A DNA stretch of 64,000 nt from Nymphaea colorata (lineage: Eukaryota > Streptophyta > Magnoliopsida > Nymphaeales > Nymphaeaceae): contig NW_022204507.1 of NCBI RefSeq assembly GCF_008831285.2, positions 4,918,174-4,982,173 on the forward strand, given 5' to 3'. Shown piece after piece: positions 45,126-58,329 of this stretch. The position numbers and the translations under genes are program-made. Position 1 is the first letter of the stretch, and the number at the start of each line of letters is the position of its first letter. Below the pieces are notes generated by a model that saw only the letters and a list, made by a program, of their open reading frames with translations, ran no database searches and was not told the DNA's origin.

Positions 45126-47149
45126 AGCTATGTCATTCTTCAAACTGGACACCTGGGTAATAGATGTTGGTGCTAATCACCACATGCCATGCTGCCATAA
45201 ATCATTGCTAGATGACACAAAATTACCTGTTCCATTTTCAATTAGAGTTCAAGACAACAGAACACGTGTTGGTAAAGCTCTTCTATCACCTTCCATTTTT
45301 ATTCAAAAAGTGTATTATCTTCCAAATTTTGCTTACAACATATTGTCAATGAGCTGATTTATTCAGAAAACCAAATGTCATTTGATTTCCCCACTACTGG
45401 GTGCTTTGTCCAGGACCCGATCTCCAAGATGAGGACTGAGCTGGGTGATTCTTCATTTTCAAGTCACCTCTTACAACTATAGACTGCTTGTTCACGAAAC
45501 CCACTCAATCAGATTTTGATGTTTGGCATATGAGACTTGGGCACCCATCCTGCTCAAAGAACCAAATGCTTTGAAAGCATGACTCTATCATTAAGTTGTC
45601 AAATAATTTCTGTGAAGTATGTAGTGTTGCTAAACAATGTAGATTGATGTTCAAATTAAGTGAATTATGTTTTGCTAAACCTTTTGATTTGCTACATTGT
45701 GATGTTTCCCAAGCATCGCATACTCAAGCACAACACCTTTTGTCTATTATGGATGATTTTTCAAGAGCCATATGGGTTTACCTATTGAAGTATAAACGTG
45801 AAGTAGGTGATTTGCTTAAACATTTCATTAACATTACTGAGAAACAATTCAAAATGGATGTGTTAAAATTAGGATAGATAGTGGAACCGAGTTCTTCTCA
45901 AATGACAATTTTTTTTTTCCGTGATTGAGACATCCTACATCAACATTCATGCCCCTACATGGCTCAACAAAACGGCATAGCTGGGAGAAAGCATCAGCAC
46001 ATCTTGAATGTGGTGTATGCTCTCAAGTTTCAGTCAGGTCTACCCTTAAAATGTTGGGACTTACATGCATTAACAGCCACATATTTAACAAATAGGACCC
46101 CATCCAAAAAAAAAAGAACTTGACACTGAATCTCCCTTTGCAAAATTCTTTAAAAGAAAACCACCTTACAAGCATATATGCGTGTTTGGTTGTTTGTATT
46201 TTTTCTACTAACCTCAAGACACATGGAAAATTCGGTAACATGTAGGGATTTCAATATGTCCAATTTGAATTGGATATCTGACCAATCCAATCCAAAAAAG
46301 TCAGATATGGAAAAAAAATGATATCCAATTAGGAAATCAGATTGGATTCGGATTTAATAAATGGCATCCAATCATATGCGAATTCAGGTTCAGATATAGA
46401 TAAGTATCCGATCGAATTCAGATACAAATTCGGATCAGATTCATTTTTAAACAAATATCCTATATCTAGTGCTATTAAATTTTGAAATTTAGAAAAAATC
46501 TGGTTCAAAATTTGGATTCAGATATAAATATAAGAATCAGATTCGGATCGTAAAATTGGAATTTGCGTTCGGATATGACTTTCTTTATTCGAATTTGAAT
46601 CCAAATATTTGATTATCCTAAAAGCTGATATGATTAAGGATATATTGGATCTGAATACAATCTGTTGGCATCCCTAGTCACAAGGTTCAGCGAGGTGTGT
46701 TCATTGGGTATCCTATTGAACAAAAAGGGTACAATCTACTTGATTTGGAAACCAAAAAAAAATTCGTTCGTAGGGGTATGGTCTTCAATGAAACTGGATT
46801 TCCCTTCAATTCTCAAAGGATCGGAGCAAAGTCTCACATTTTCTAGTTATTCCTCTCACATTTGTTGACAATCATACACTTGAGAGCAGAAATTCAAGTG
46901 AGCAAGCCCTTGTTCTTGTCAACTGACTGAAAGCCAAGATGATCTCATGACTACTGATTGTACAAACATTGAATAACCACCTGAAATTATTTTAGTATCA
47001 AGTGATGAGGTTGACACAAATACTTCCCTCGAAAGTTTACCAAGTCCTCAACAGTCAGTCTGTAAATTATGGAATGATTTTTACTGTGCGATGGTCCATC
47101 CTGATTCACGTAGTCCATCATCATCATGGAAAAGGGCGTCCACAAGGTA
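45126..47149 (+). pseudogene. Copia array, region 3: protease and integrase (copy 2)
   Basis: Counterpart of 28,961-30,990. Protease has the same D-V-G-A change (frame 45130-45357). Integrase has NNFCEVCSVAKQCR and MDDFSRAIWVYLLK (frame 45596-45877), RKHQHILNVV near 45990, then VFIGYPIEQKGYN beyond the MITE. Several 1-bp indels differ from copy 1 (near 45449, 45974, 46582, 46809 and 46905). Confidence 0.87.
46243..46676. mobile_element. hAT-type MITE nested in copia integrase (copy 2)
   Basis: Counterpart of 30,083-30,517, 1 bp shorter, with the same flanks. Its presence at the same point in both copies shows the insertion predates any divergence of the copies. Confidence 0.85.
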
Positions 47150-47171
47150 GACACAACAAACATTCTTAACA

Positions 47172-47660
47172 TGTTTCCTATAGCATCTGAGATGGCGAAA
47201 CAAGCATGACCAAATAATGCATCCTATAGTGTCTGAGATAATGAAAGCAGCAGAACCAAATACAGTGTCCCATAGGATTTGAGATAAATAACCGGGAGGA
47301 TGCCCCATAGTGTCTTGGATAACAAAAGAGTTATGAGATAATGAAAGGAGCTGGACCAAATAATGCATCCCATAGCATCTGAGATATTGGCAGGGGTATG
47401 AGATAACGAACCACGTGCCATAGTGTCTAAGATAATGATGGGATTGTTAGATAATAAAACTAGTTTTATAGCATCTAAGATAATGAAAAGGGTATGAGAT
47501 AAAGCAACGAGTCTTATAGCGTATGAGAAAATGAAATAGTCTTCTAGGGTTTGAGATAGTGGTAGGGTTATGAGATAACGGAACATGTCCCATAGCATCT
47601 GAGATGATGAAAGGAGTCTTAGATAACGACATGAGTATAAGATAATGAAAGTGGTGAAAC
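47172..47660. repeat. Minisatellite, about 48-bp period (copy 2)
   Basis: Counterpart of 31,015-31,500. It again yields an open minus-strand frame of 170 codons (47224-47736), identical in translation to the one in copy 1. Confidence 0.85.
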
Positions 47661-50600
47661 CAAAAAATGAAGACACTTCTTTACCACTCATATGGGTATA
47701 TTGGTTATAACAACCTACGCGTGTCAACAGACACAATCATTGCTGCCTTCGCCATCAGGGTATTCTGGACTAAGAAAATTTGTTGGCTGCCAATCTTGAT
47801 TCTATTGTTGAATCCCAAAACCTTTGGTCACCACATGGCAACATCACAGGCCTGGGCATGAAATTTTTGTGCTCCATGGTGGTGTGTATAATCCACTTTG
47901 ATGGCATGCGGAAGCTCTTGGAGGCAAAGTCATAACCAATAAAGAAAAGATACGGCAAAATTAATAATATAAAGTTGTCTTGATAAAGCTCTGATGAAAC
48001 AAACAGAATATAACTCTTTTACAAGAGAGATTGGATCAAATCAGAATGGAAATGTTGAATCACCTACCTTGTACTCAAAAGGAATGTGAACAACTTGCTA
48101 AAGGCCAAAATGGCTTAGGGTGCTTATTCATCAACATTGGAGTCATGTAAATGAGTTCAGTTTTCTATTTGAGTTGGAAGAATTGTAAATGAAAAGGTGT
48201 TGTGGATGTATGCCATAGTTAGACCGAAACACATAAGTTAATATTATGTTATCTCCCTTTCTCTCTCTTCTCCCATATATACATTTTTAGCATTTACATT
48301 TGAACCTTTTTATTCCAACACAAATATCTAAAAAAAGAGAACCAAGCAAAATGTTGGAGTTTATGTACCTCCCTCACTTTGCCTCGCTTGATAGCAATAG
48401 AGTCCTTGTTTGGCTAAGGTTCACCAATATTTGAACAACCTTGCAACAATGGAAAACCAAGAGGAAAGAAGATGATAATAATAATAATAATAAAAGAGAG
48501 AAACACATCATTTATTCGACCAACTGTATGTTGTTGGTGGCATAGTCAGATGGTGGGAATCACTAGTGAACTTGCAAGAGATGGCAATAACATGGGCCCA
48601 CTACCTTACATAACGTTAACCAATAGAAAAATCGCTAGAAGATAGAGAAAGGGAGGAAAAATGATGAAAAGAAGTGGTAAACGGAGGGTTCATACCTTTT
48701 ACAAAAGAATTTGCAACTGCAACAAGCTTTAGTCGAAGTTTTCAGAAAAACGTCATAATTTTATAACATTTATCCCACTAGTATCTTACAACTATGTATA
48801 AAAAGTGCACTTCATATTTTAAGCTGCCTTTGGGCCCCGTTTTATGCAAAATTTGAAACAAATCTTTACTTTAAATTAAAAAGCAGTGTTCTGAGGTCTG
48901 AAAATTCATCCCACCATGTATATTTATTTGTAATTCCAAATATGAGTTTGTGGACATACTTGTTCCATTTGACTTTTCTATATCTTCCTGATTTTTATTT
49001 ACTGCAAAAGAAAGTTCAACGATTGGATTTCTCTCACACTAAGCCAAACTTAAGATAAGGCTGGACCAAACCTAGTATGACCTATATAAGTTAAATGAGT
49101 CTGGACTTATTGTCTCGTGTTTTATCTTTATAAATTTGAAAATACCCTAGACATGGATTATTTCAATGATCTTGATTTATTTTAAATTATGCATATGCAT
49201 GCACATATATGTTGTGACTAAATTTCCTAAATGACAGATATAGTTGAATTTAGTTTTGAAAGAGTCTGAACCATTAATTAATGGAATGATACATATGAAT
49301 TATAGAGAGACTATGATGGCCATGTTTTATTCATTAGTTTGCTTTGAATCAACAAATACTTGAACTTTTTATATGTATTGAAAACATATGCATTCTTTAT
49401 CATACTAAAGGAATTATCTGGCCTGACCATGATTTCGTTCAAATTGTTCAAATGATCAAGGCTGCATTACTTCTTGTTGCATGAGCAAGAAGAGGATGGT
49501 TGCCCTTCTGCAGCTGAATCCGCCTTGTGCTTTTGAGTATGACATTTGTGGCATGACCTATTTCCCTTGCCATGATATTTGGGGGAAATATTCTCCATCT
49601 TGTCCTTTAAAGGCCGGTTAAATAGAGAAAGTCAGTCGCTGATATATAAGTTTGATATGATGCATGAGACATTGCTTGGATAGTACCCATATAGCTGCAA
49701 GCATGCCAATGGATCATGGTTATTGCTTCATGCATATGCGCATGCATATATTTAATAAATGTTGTTGAATGTACATATTTGTTATTGGAATCATATATTG
49801 AATCTCGTGATTTCATGTAATTGTGAAGGCAAGTGTTCACTTCGGAATTTCCTATTATTAGCTGGAATAAACCATATAATTTCCCAAGCTCTCACTCTCA
49901 TCTTCTTTTTTAAGGTGGCCTTGAAGGCAGGAAGACTGGTAACGTCGTTGCTACATTGCTAAGATGGTTTCATGAGGTCCAAATAGGTCCAAACGTGTCA
50001 GAAGCTTTAGAAATGTTGATAATTTTTGTGTCTTTTACTTTTGTACAAGCTTTGCTCTTGTTGACTTGATCTTAACTTTGTACTATGCTTTGGATTTGTT
50101 GACTTGATTTTACTTTTGTACTAAGCTTTGGCTTTGTCGGCTTGATTCCATTTATTTCCCAAGTGATGGTGGCTTATCGTTAGTAATTTGTAATGATGCC
50201 TAATAATTTTAAAGTTGTGGATGTTTTTAAAATTATTTCCGTGTGCTATATTTTAAAAAAAAATGCATCAAAAATTTGGGATTGTTACACCTTTAGTTTT
50301 TTCTGTCAACATTGCACATGCACTTAATGTCCATTGAATGATGGCTTGCGACTTTTCAAGTAGCCAATTAGTGAAAAGGAAAAAAACCATGTTCTTGTCC
50401 TTCAAAATATGAAGTTTAGAGATGCTTTTTAAATCCAACAATTGAACATAGATGTAGTTACACCATGTTACTAAAAGAACAACATGGTCTTCTGGGAACA
50501 TGTATTTCAAAAGCATGTGTTCTAAAAGAACAATGTTTGTTTTTTGAAATGGCTTATAAAAGAAAAAATAAAATAGGAAGATCGAAAATCTGGTTTAGTG

Positions 50601-52380
50601 AAATGCTGCCAATAAAATGAGGATCGATTGGTTCAAAAGATGAAGCACTAAAAGGTAGTACATAAGAAAAAATAAAAGAAAGCAATTAAAATGATGATAT
50701 CTTTTAAATTCTCCAACCAATACATCAGGCGGGGCATTCCAAAAACAACTTGAATCTCATTCGACAATTTTGGGTTTAAGGTTTAAGTACAACAAACTCT
50801 TCTTTAAAATTGTTACTGCTTCACATAATCTCCAAAATAATTAAAAAAAAAAGAGAGAGAGAAATAAGTTTAGCAATAATATTTAAGATACGAAATATCC
50901 ACCTGGCTCTAGAATTTTCCAAACAAAAAGTTGAAGAATCATCATAATGGTAAAAAACAAAACTGTGAACATGTGTGCCAGGTCTGATATTAAACATGGT
51001 TTTCCAACTATTAATTAAGACTACTAGTAATTGGGGGTCAACTAACTATTTTGGATACTGCTTTGCTTTTAATCTTTTAAATTCATGGGCAACTTAAATT
51101 CTCAACAATGCATTAAATAGTTATGAATATTAATGAGTTTATTTTTATTTTGGGACAAGATGGTTATAAAATTGTTTTTTCTTGCTATATTACTTTTTAT
51201 CCTTGTGAAAAGCACATGTTCAGTTGTTCACATATAAAGAGAGAGAGAGATCAAGTCTTCGAATAATTAGGTGTTGGGAAAAAAAAGTAAAAAGGTATAT
51301 ACTAATATATATACAATGTAAATGACGGTACATGCATAACTACCCCTTAATTCTTTGTTTTTTTGACAACAAGGATACATGTTTTTTTTTGTTGATTTTA
51401 GATCAGCTTCCATTAATTTTATGGTTAGTTTTTCCTAAAATCCCAGCTATGAATTGTCTTTCACCCTTTAGAAAGGACGCACTTAAGAATTTTTGTTGGC
51501 GTCTTTCACCATAAATAAACAGCATTCTAGTTAATGGTACTGGTAGTTTTACTTTTAAATTTTAATGAGCAATCCAATGTAAACCAATAAAATGTTGGTG
51601 AGGTCTCAATATAAAATATCACAATGTTTGTGGGATGTTTAACGTAATTAGTATGAAAATTAGAAAAAGAGATGCAATCTTTTGGAAATAACTTCCAAAG
51701 ATGTATGGACTACAGGGAAAATAACTCACCTTTTTGTGGTTTCCGAAAAACAAATCTTATATATAATAATACTAATTTCAGCTTGAAGAAGCTTAATATA
51801 ATGAAAGTACAACCTCTGGCTTAGCTGTATTTACCTTTTTTACTTATATATATATAATATTTTTTATCTAAAAAATATTTTAAATAAATATAAACACCCT
51901 AATACATTTACAAAATCTATTTTGACGTAAACCACGTTTTTATGAAAAATATTGATTTTCTATTATCAAAATGTGGATGTTATGAGAGCCATTTATTTTT
52001 TGTTACTATAAAAGCACTATTAAGTTTCATTTTTAGTATATGTTTTGCATTAACATATTCTTAAGATTATATTGGTAAAGATAGATTGCAAAAAACGTCA
52101 CATTTAAACGATTTGGTTTTTTGTCCCTAACCTAAATAGTCTGGTCTCTACAGATTTCCATATATATACATATACATATAATGTATACAACGAAAAATGG
52201 ATAACATAAAGATGATGAAAGGAGCACAAAAATGTAGAAGAAATTTGAGAGGAAAAGTAATTGTTGTCAGAGTAATTGTTGAACATTTAGGAAGGATCAT
52301 AACATCCATTTCAAAATTTCTTCTTAATCCACCACCAGTAAAAATTATGGGATGAGGAAGCCGCTGGTTGGCTCGTTTAA

Positions 52381-52411
<31 letters not shown>

Positions 52412-54783
52412 TCATTTGACTCGTCCATAGTTGGGTAGGTTGTTAAATTAAGTTACAGTCTGTTTGACTTGTCTCTACAAATACGAAACAACTTTCACGT
52501 AACAATTGAGTAATTGTTTGACTTGTCTCTATAAAGGTGTCAGATCCACCGACATTTAATTGATGAGCTGATTTCTCTGCACGTGTCAGCCGGCTGATTA
52601 TAAGCCTGCATGTCAATGGCTGGACATTAATTGTCGAGATAAATTCATTTAATTTCCTTTTTTCCGTTTTTTGTTTGTTTATAGATAAACTTCGTTATTG
52701 ACCGATCCAGTTTCATATCAAAACCTGGTTGAAGATGTTCTTTGTTGTGTTCCCTATACCAAACTTGGTTACATGTACGTATTTGTTTAAGTGCATGTCT
52801 TTGACAGTGAGTCAAAAAATTGTCAAGAACTAGTCATGCACAACATTATAATGCACAGATAAGTTAGTGTGACAATGTACACTTACCAGGCTTTAGACAG
52901 AAAATGATCCACTTATTACTGATCGGCAAGCGGAGTATGTTATGAAATGATAAGAAGAATATTTTCCCACATATACCATGGTCACTATTTTGAGTTACTT
53001 CGTTTGTGTTTGAAGTAAGCCTGGCATTGGCTTGGCCCTGTCCGGCCCCGGCTTGATAAGAAGTCGGGCTCAAGCCGGTTCGACAGCTGAAACTTAGGTG
53101 AGCTGTGCCGACAGCACAAAGGCTCGCAATTCTATGTCGACAGCACAAAGGCTCGCAATTCTGTGTGCAATTAAATTCTGTAGTTCTGTTTCCTTTTCAC
53201 TTCAGAGGAAGACACCCTTCTACCTGAAAATTAATTACCAAACAAACAAGAGTGGCGAGCATTCCAAAACGTTAAAAATACAAAACGTGATATTATCACC
53301 CTGAACCCTAAGCTGAATCGTGATTGATAAAATAGCCACTACTCATTTTGAGAATTTTATGTCCAATTATTTTAGCTTCACGGTTCAGGCCTGCCCTTCT
53401 TCGAGGTTTTAGTTAGTAATTCCAAGGAAAGGATTGGGTTCCCAATTATCAGTGTCATCATTTTCTCTGAAGAGCTCAAGAGTTGAAAATCTTTGCAGTT
53501 ATTGAAAAATTGGGAAGATGAATAATTTCAATTCCTTGTTGCAAAATGAAAGAAAGCTACCTAGCTAGGGCGTCTGCGGATTAATTCAAAAGAAAAGAAA
53601 ACAAAAACATAGCTTCTTTGAGAAGTTAAATTATGGAAATTTACGTGGCTAGCTCCTTTTGATGAGATGACGAAGGCTTTCCATGAATTTACCTCAGCTT
53701 CTGTGTATATGTCTAACGACATGAACCTGCAGCCTGATATTTCCCTTAATTGGTGGGAAGCAGTAGAATTGGTGTGATCAAATAATTTTGCTGCTAGGGA
53801 ACCATGCATGTAAAATGAAACTAGCTCCATGCATTCGAACTGAGAATTCACTGTTTTTTCCTTTTTCTCTTAATTTTCGCTGTTCACCTGAAGGGTGAAT
53901 CTGAGCCCAAGGCAGAGCAAGCCAGGTGAATATACAGCAAAATTGTTGTGATATACAGCGACCATTTTTCTTAATTTCCAAGAAATACCTTCCCATTTAT
54001 AAAGGCAAAGATGGAGATCGACGGCTCGAATGGCTTATTTTGTGTTGGGTCAGCCGGAAATTTCTTGCTGGGTGGCGCTAATGCTTTAAATTTTAGACCT
54101 TTAAAGAGCATCTATATGCAAATTAATTATCAAAAAATAACTAGCTAGGAGGTCTCAACATATAAAATGTCCATTGACAAGCTCACACCTGCCTCAGCCA
54201 CTACTTCGAGATTATACCATAAGATGAATGAAGAGCTAAAAGTAGCTGGATACCTTAATTTAAGAGTGAAATGTGGCTAAAGAGGCTATTTTCCAATCGA
54301 GGAGCCATTGCCTCCCTCCCCCTTCTGCCTCCAAGGTCCACGCGTCGCCACCATGTTCTGATCTAGCTTTTCTTGTGGAAGATATAGGAAGCTGGAGATG
54401 CCAATTTATGTATGAGAAAGAAAGCGTGTGGATCTATAAATAATGTTTGCAGGAACCGTACCTTTGAACATATGAGTTTTCACACTAGCCGCCCCTATTT
54501 CTTTCCTTCTGCATCAAGTTTAGTGCTCTGGCCTGCTAATTCAGCCCCTGTCTTGGTAGGAGACTTGAGGCGGCATAACTTGGTAAGTTATTACTTCTCT
54601 TGGTGGCTGCCAAAAAGGAAGCCCAACTTTATATCCTTCCAGTCATCTTAATTTTCGGCAGGTTTAATATTCCGTTGTCATTGTAATATTCAGACATCGA
54701 GTTAATTTGAAAAATCATTTTGAGTAACTCAAATGGTCCAGGAGAGTATGACATCCACTCAACATTTATTGGTGGTGGTTGTA
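47661..54783. repeat. Block B and its continuation (copy 2), non-coding
   Basis: Counterpart of 31,501-37,515 up to 53,686, then unique sequence to the copia LTR at 54,784. The continuation pairs with block A at 15.56-16.3 kb. (AAT)n lies near 48476-48494 and (AT)n near 52385-52410, longer than in copy 1. No intact gene: frames near 53561-53851 and 54412-54651 resemble broken frames in block A but match no family I know. Confidence 0.55.
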
Positions 54784-55124
54784 TGAAAATGATGAAGAAA
54801 AGAAATTTATACAAGAGATGGGTAAGTTATAATATTTAATTTCCTTCTGCTTTATTTAGGAGAATTTGTTTCCACAATAATTTTTGCATGCATTCATTGC
54901 CACAACCTTGTTCCTGATTTGTAGCTGCGTGTGGTGTCAAATCCATTTCTTGATCATGTGTCACCTTCTTTCAATAATTTATACATGGGGAGTTGTGATC
55001 ATGCATTGTCTTTTTTTCAAGCTTATCATGCAATATTTTCTTTTCAACCTTCATGCATGGTGAGTTGCAATGATTCTGCTTCTTTCCAAAGTTGACCCAT
55101 GGTGAGCATGGTGAGTTGTTGCCA
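54784..55124 (-). repeat. 3' LTR of the minus-strand copia element (341 bp)
   Basis: Preceded on the minus strand by the purine tract GAAAGGGGA. It begins TGGCAACAACTCACCATG and ends near CATCATTTTCA. It lacks about 80 bp present in the 5' LTR near the R/U5 end, and has an extra stretch elsewhere. Confidence 0.88.
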
Positions 55125-55139
55125 TCCCCTTTCAATCGC

Positions 55140-56739
55140 AGGGGTGAGATCTGATGAAGCCCAAGATTGCAAATAAGATAATTGAACAGAGCAGAAGGGA
55201 GTGGCTTTGTAAATAAATCTGCTATTTGATGTTCGGCTGAAACATATTGAGTCTCGAGTGGTCCAAGAGCAACTTTTTCTCGTACAAAGTGATAGTCCAA
55301 TTCGACATGAAAAACCTGCTTTATGTATGGGTGTATGCAAAGCTGAAATATTATCACACAGTAAAAGTGGTGGCTTAGGTAAATAGATTCCAACGTCTTG
55401 GAGTATAAATGTGAGTATGTAACCCTAGTAATCTCTGCAGTGGCTGTAGCAAGGGCACGACATTTAGCTTCACACTATGACCTAGCATGGTTGGTTGCTT
55501 CTTAGAACTCCTTGAGATGCAAGTAGTCCCACAAAAATGCAATAGTTAGAAGTTGATCATCTACTGTTTGGGCATCTGGCCCAATCTGCATCAAAATAGG
55601 CTTCAAGCGAGGTGGATTTTCTCTTGAAAAAATTTATGCCATAGTGAGATGTGCCATGAACATGTCGACCAATTCTTTCACCATCTGAAAATGTTCAAGA
55701 TGGTGCATGCATAAATTGGAAAAAAAAATTCACCACAAACGACAAGTCTGTCTGGGTTAGAGTGAGATATTGAAGTGCTTCAACAAGGCTTCAATTGCAA
55801 GTAACATCAACTTATCGCGTATCCGTGGAGGCATCATGTTTTGCATTAACCATGATGGGAGTGATGGTGGATTTACAATTCTGCATATTTGCTCGACAAA
55901 TGATGTCGTTGGCATATTTTTGTTGATGAAGAAACATGCCATCTGATTTCCTTTGAAGCTGAATGCAAAGGAAAAAATTAACATCTCCCAAACCATTCAT
56001 TGCATACTCTTCCCTTACTTGCTCAATAAACTCATTTAAATTTTTTTAGAGTTACCTGTTAAAATGATGTCGTCAACGTAAAGTAAGAGAAGAGTAACAT
56101 CATTATCTTGTCGCCGAACAAAGAGAAATGAGTCGAACATGCTAGCAGTGAATCTCATGATGAATAGAAATTTTGCAAAGCGATCATGCCAAGCCCGAGG
56201 GACTTGCTTCAGTCCATACATGGTTCTATTCAGTCCAGACATGATTTGGATGAGTAGCATCTTTGGATCTCAATATAAGACCAATTCTTGTAGATGGCCA
56301 TTACAAAATACATTTTTTACATCTAATTTTTGAGAAGCCAATCATGAGCTAGATCAATACCTAAAACCATTCAAATTGTAGCAAATTTAACCACCGGCGA
56401 GTCTCTAGAAAATCAATACCTTGGATTTGACTATACCCTTGAGCCACTAGACTCGATTTGAGTCGTTCCAATGTCCCATTATTTTTTTGTTTTGTTTTGA
56501 ACGCCATCGGCCACCAATGACATGCATGTGTGCATTCCTTGGCACAAGAGGCCAAGCATTGTTTGCTTGTAGTGCCATCATGTCATCTTCCATTGCTTTA
56601 TTCCGGCCTCCATGTTTTAGTGCCATAGTATAGTGGTTTGGTTCCTTCAGCATAGAAATGGTAAACGCATATTTTGAATTTGGTTTTACTATTCGAGATC
56701 TGGATCTAGTGGTCATGGCATGGGAAGCAGATGATGTCA
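55140..56739 (-). pseudogene. Copia reverse transcriptase and RNase H remnant
   Basis: Frame 56740-56447 gives AMTTRSRSRIVKPNSKYAF and the RT N-terminus (ALQANNAWPLVPRNAHMHVI). The next pieces give GTLERLKSSLVAQGYSQIQG and TMYGLKQVPRAWHDRFAKF. LLLYVDDIILTGNS follows, with the polymerase motif YVDD kept at 56080-56069. LHQQKYANDIICRANMQNCK, ALQYLTLTQTDLSF and TCISRSSKKQPTM come next. RNase H ends with VELDYHFVREKVALG and HQIADLFTKPLPSALF (55393-54971 frame). Many stops and frameshifts interrupt it. Confidence 0.9.
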
Positions 56740-57348
56740 CTAGTAGTGGTTGAGTAGGTGGTGAAGATTGAATTGGCAGAGGATGGGTTGTTGGTATGTT
56801 AGGAGGTTGATGGTAATTAAGTTGGTGATTGACTTGGTTGTTATATGAGGTTGGTCCTCTAGTTCCAAAGGAGGATCTCCAACATGCATTTGTGCAAGCC
56901 GTTGATCATTATTATGGGCTGTATGTTCATCAGGTGGATGTTGGGAGAATGAGACAAAATTATCATGAGTGGGATGAGCATAACTATGAGTTTGAGGTCG
57001 ATGAAAAGGAAGGAAAGTTTGATCAAGGACTACATGGCGTGATATATAGACACGTCCAGTGGAAGGGTATAGGCATCTACATCTATACCCATCGTGATGC
57101 TCAGTATACCCAATAAATATACATGGCAACGATTTTGGCTTGAATTTGTGCTGATTATATGCTCGTAAATAAGGGTGACATCTGCTTTCAAAGGCACGCA
57201 AGCAAGAATAATGTGATTGCTCCCAAATAGTAGCTTGTATGGGCTTTCCATGTTCAGCGTTTGAGAGGGCAGATGGTTTATGAGCAAAATGGCAGTAGAG
57301 AAGGCCTCTACCCAATATTGTGCTGGAAAGAGGAGAGTATGTCCTCAT
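56740..57348 (-). pseudogene. Copia integrase C-terminus and linker, 202-codon open frame
   Basis: The longest open frame in the window. It starts inside integrase; the HPYLRAYNQHKFKPKSLPC, IFIGYTEHHDGYRC and GRVYISRHVVLDQTFLPF motifs close the integrase module, and a His/Pro/Asn-rich linker follows. It is an internal fragment: its ATG is not a natural start, and the polyprotein upstream and downstream is broken. Confidence 0.88.
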
Positions 57349-58329
57349 TTTTTAACTGACCTGTGCTTAAGCTCTGTGATGCCATTTTGGGCAGAAGATT
57401 TTGGGCAAGTTTCTGATGGATGATGCCATGATCTTTAAGATCGTCAACCTAACAAGAGCTGTTGAATTCTCCTTCATCGTTAGTTTGAAAAACCTTCATA
57501 GAAATACCAAATTAATTTTTTATCATTGTATGTAATTCAAGAAACTTGGAAGAAAAAAAATCTGACTTTCTCTTTATAGGATAGTACCAAGAATAACGAG
57601 TGAATTGATAAGCATAATACTTAATGCTTTGACAAGAAGCCACTGGAGCTGGTCTCCACAAATTGCAGTGGACCTTTTCAAACATAGCACCACAATCAAC
57701 CTCTATTGGAAGAAGTGAAAGTCGACAAGATTTTTCCATTTGGCAACTTTGACAAATGGTAAAACCTGTCGTTTTGTTCATGACCCATTTTATTTGCTGA
57801 CATAAAATCAAGAATTATAGCATGCAGATGCCCCAAGCATCCATGCCAAACATTGTTAGAAGCTGTTCGAAACCTTGCTGAAAAAAATGTCCTTTGGATT
57901 GCCTTTGAGCGCATATAAGTCTGATTCTCCAGATCATGCTGCCTTGGTCTCCTTGTCCTTAATCACAAACAAGTTAAAAGAGAATTCAAATAAATATGGC
58001 ACGGTACTGGTGAGTTGGCTCACAAAGATTTAGCTCTTTTTAATACCTGGACCCAAACATTATCTAAGAGAGAGAGAGAGAGAGAATTTTGGATCCGACC
58101 TTTATGTCGGCTGTTCCAATATGAGTAATCTCCAATTTTTCACCATTTCCTAGCATTATTTTATCTGATCATTTGTACTTAACACAGTTTTGAAGATTAC
58201 TTGAATTGTTTGTGACATGAGAAGCTGCTCATGTATCTAGATACCAATCTTGGTCCTTTGGATCTGACACCTTTAGATTAGTGAATGCTTGAGGTACATC
58301 TCGTGGTTGATATGACTGATCAAATCTAT
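57330..58329 (-). pseudogene. Copia protease and integrase N-terminal half
   Basis: The protease active site is seen as WYLDT*AASH near 58235-58210: a stop replaces the residue where D-(S/T)-G-A is expected. Pre-integrase follows (NNVWHGCLGHLHA, frame 57914-57696). The integrase zinc segment reads FTICQSCQMEKSCRLSLLP, with the core RYSWYYPIKRKSDFFS in frame 57811-57512. All are in separate frames. Confidence 0.85.
58066..58085. repeat. (AG)n microsatellite inside the copia element
   Basis: About ten AG units between the protease and pre-integrase segments. Confidence 0.9.

Larger units (their letters stand above)
37616..53686. repeat. Copy 2 of the ~16-kb near-identical duplicated segment
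   Basis: Starts TTACAGCAGTGATTCC directly after the gap, the same word that opens copy 1 at 21838. It runs to GGCTTTCCATGA at 53686, after which it continues into sequence not present in copy 1. Copy 2 keeps about 395 bp missing from copy 1 and in several places keeps reading frames that copy 1 breaks by one base. Confidence 0.97.

Noticed and set aside
56829-57116. 95-codon plus-strand frame opposite the copia integrase
   Set aside because: Antisense shadow of the integrase C-terminus and linker on the minus strand.
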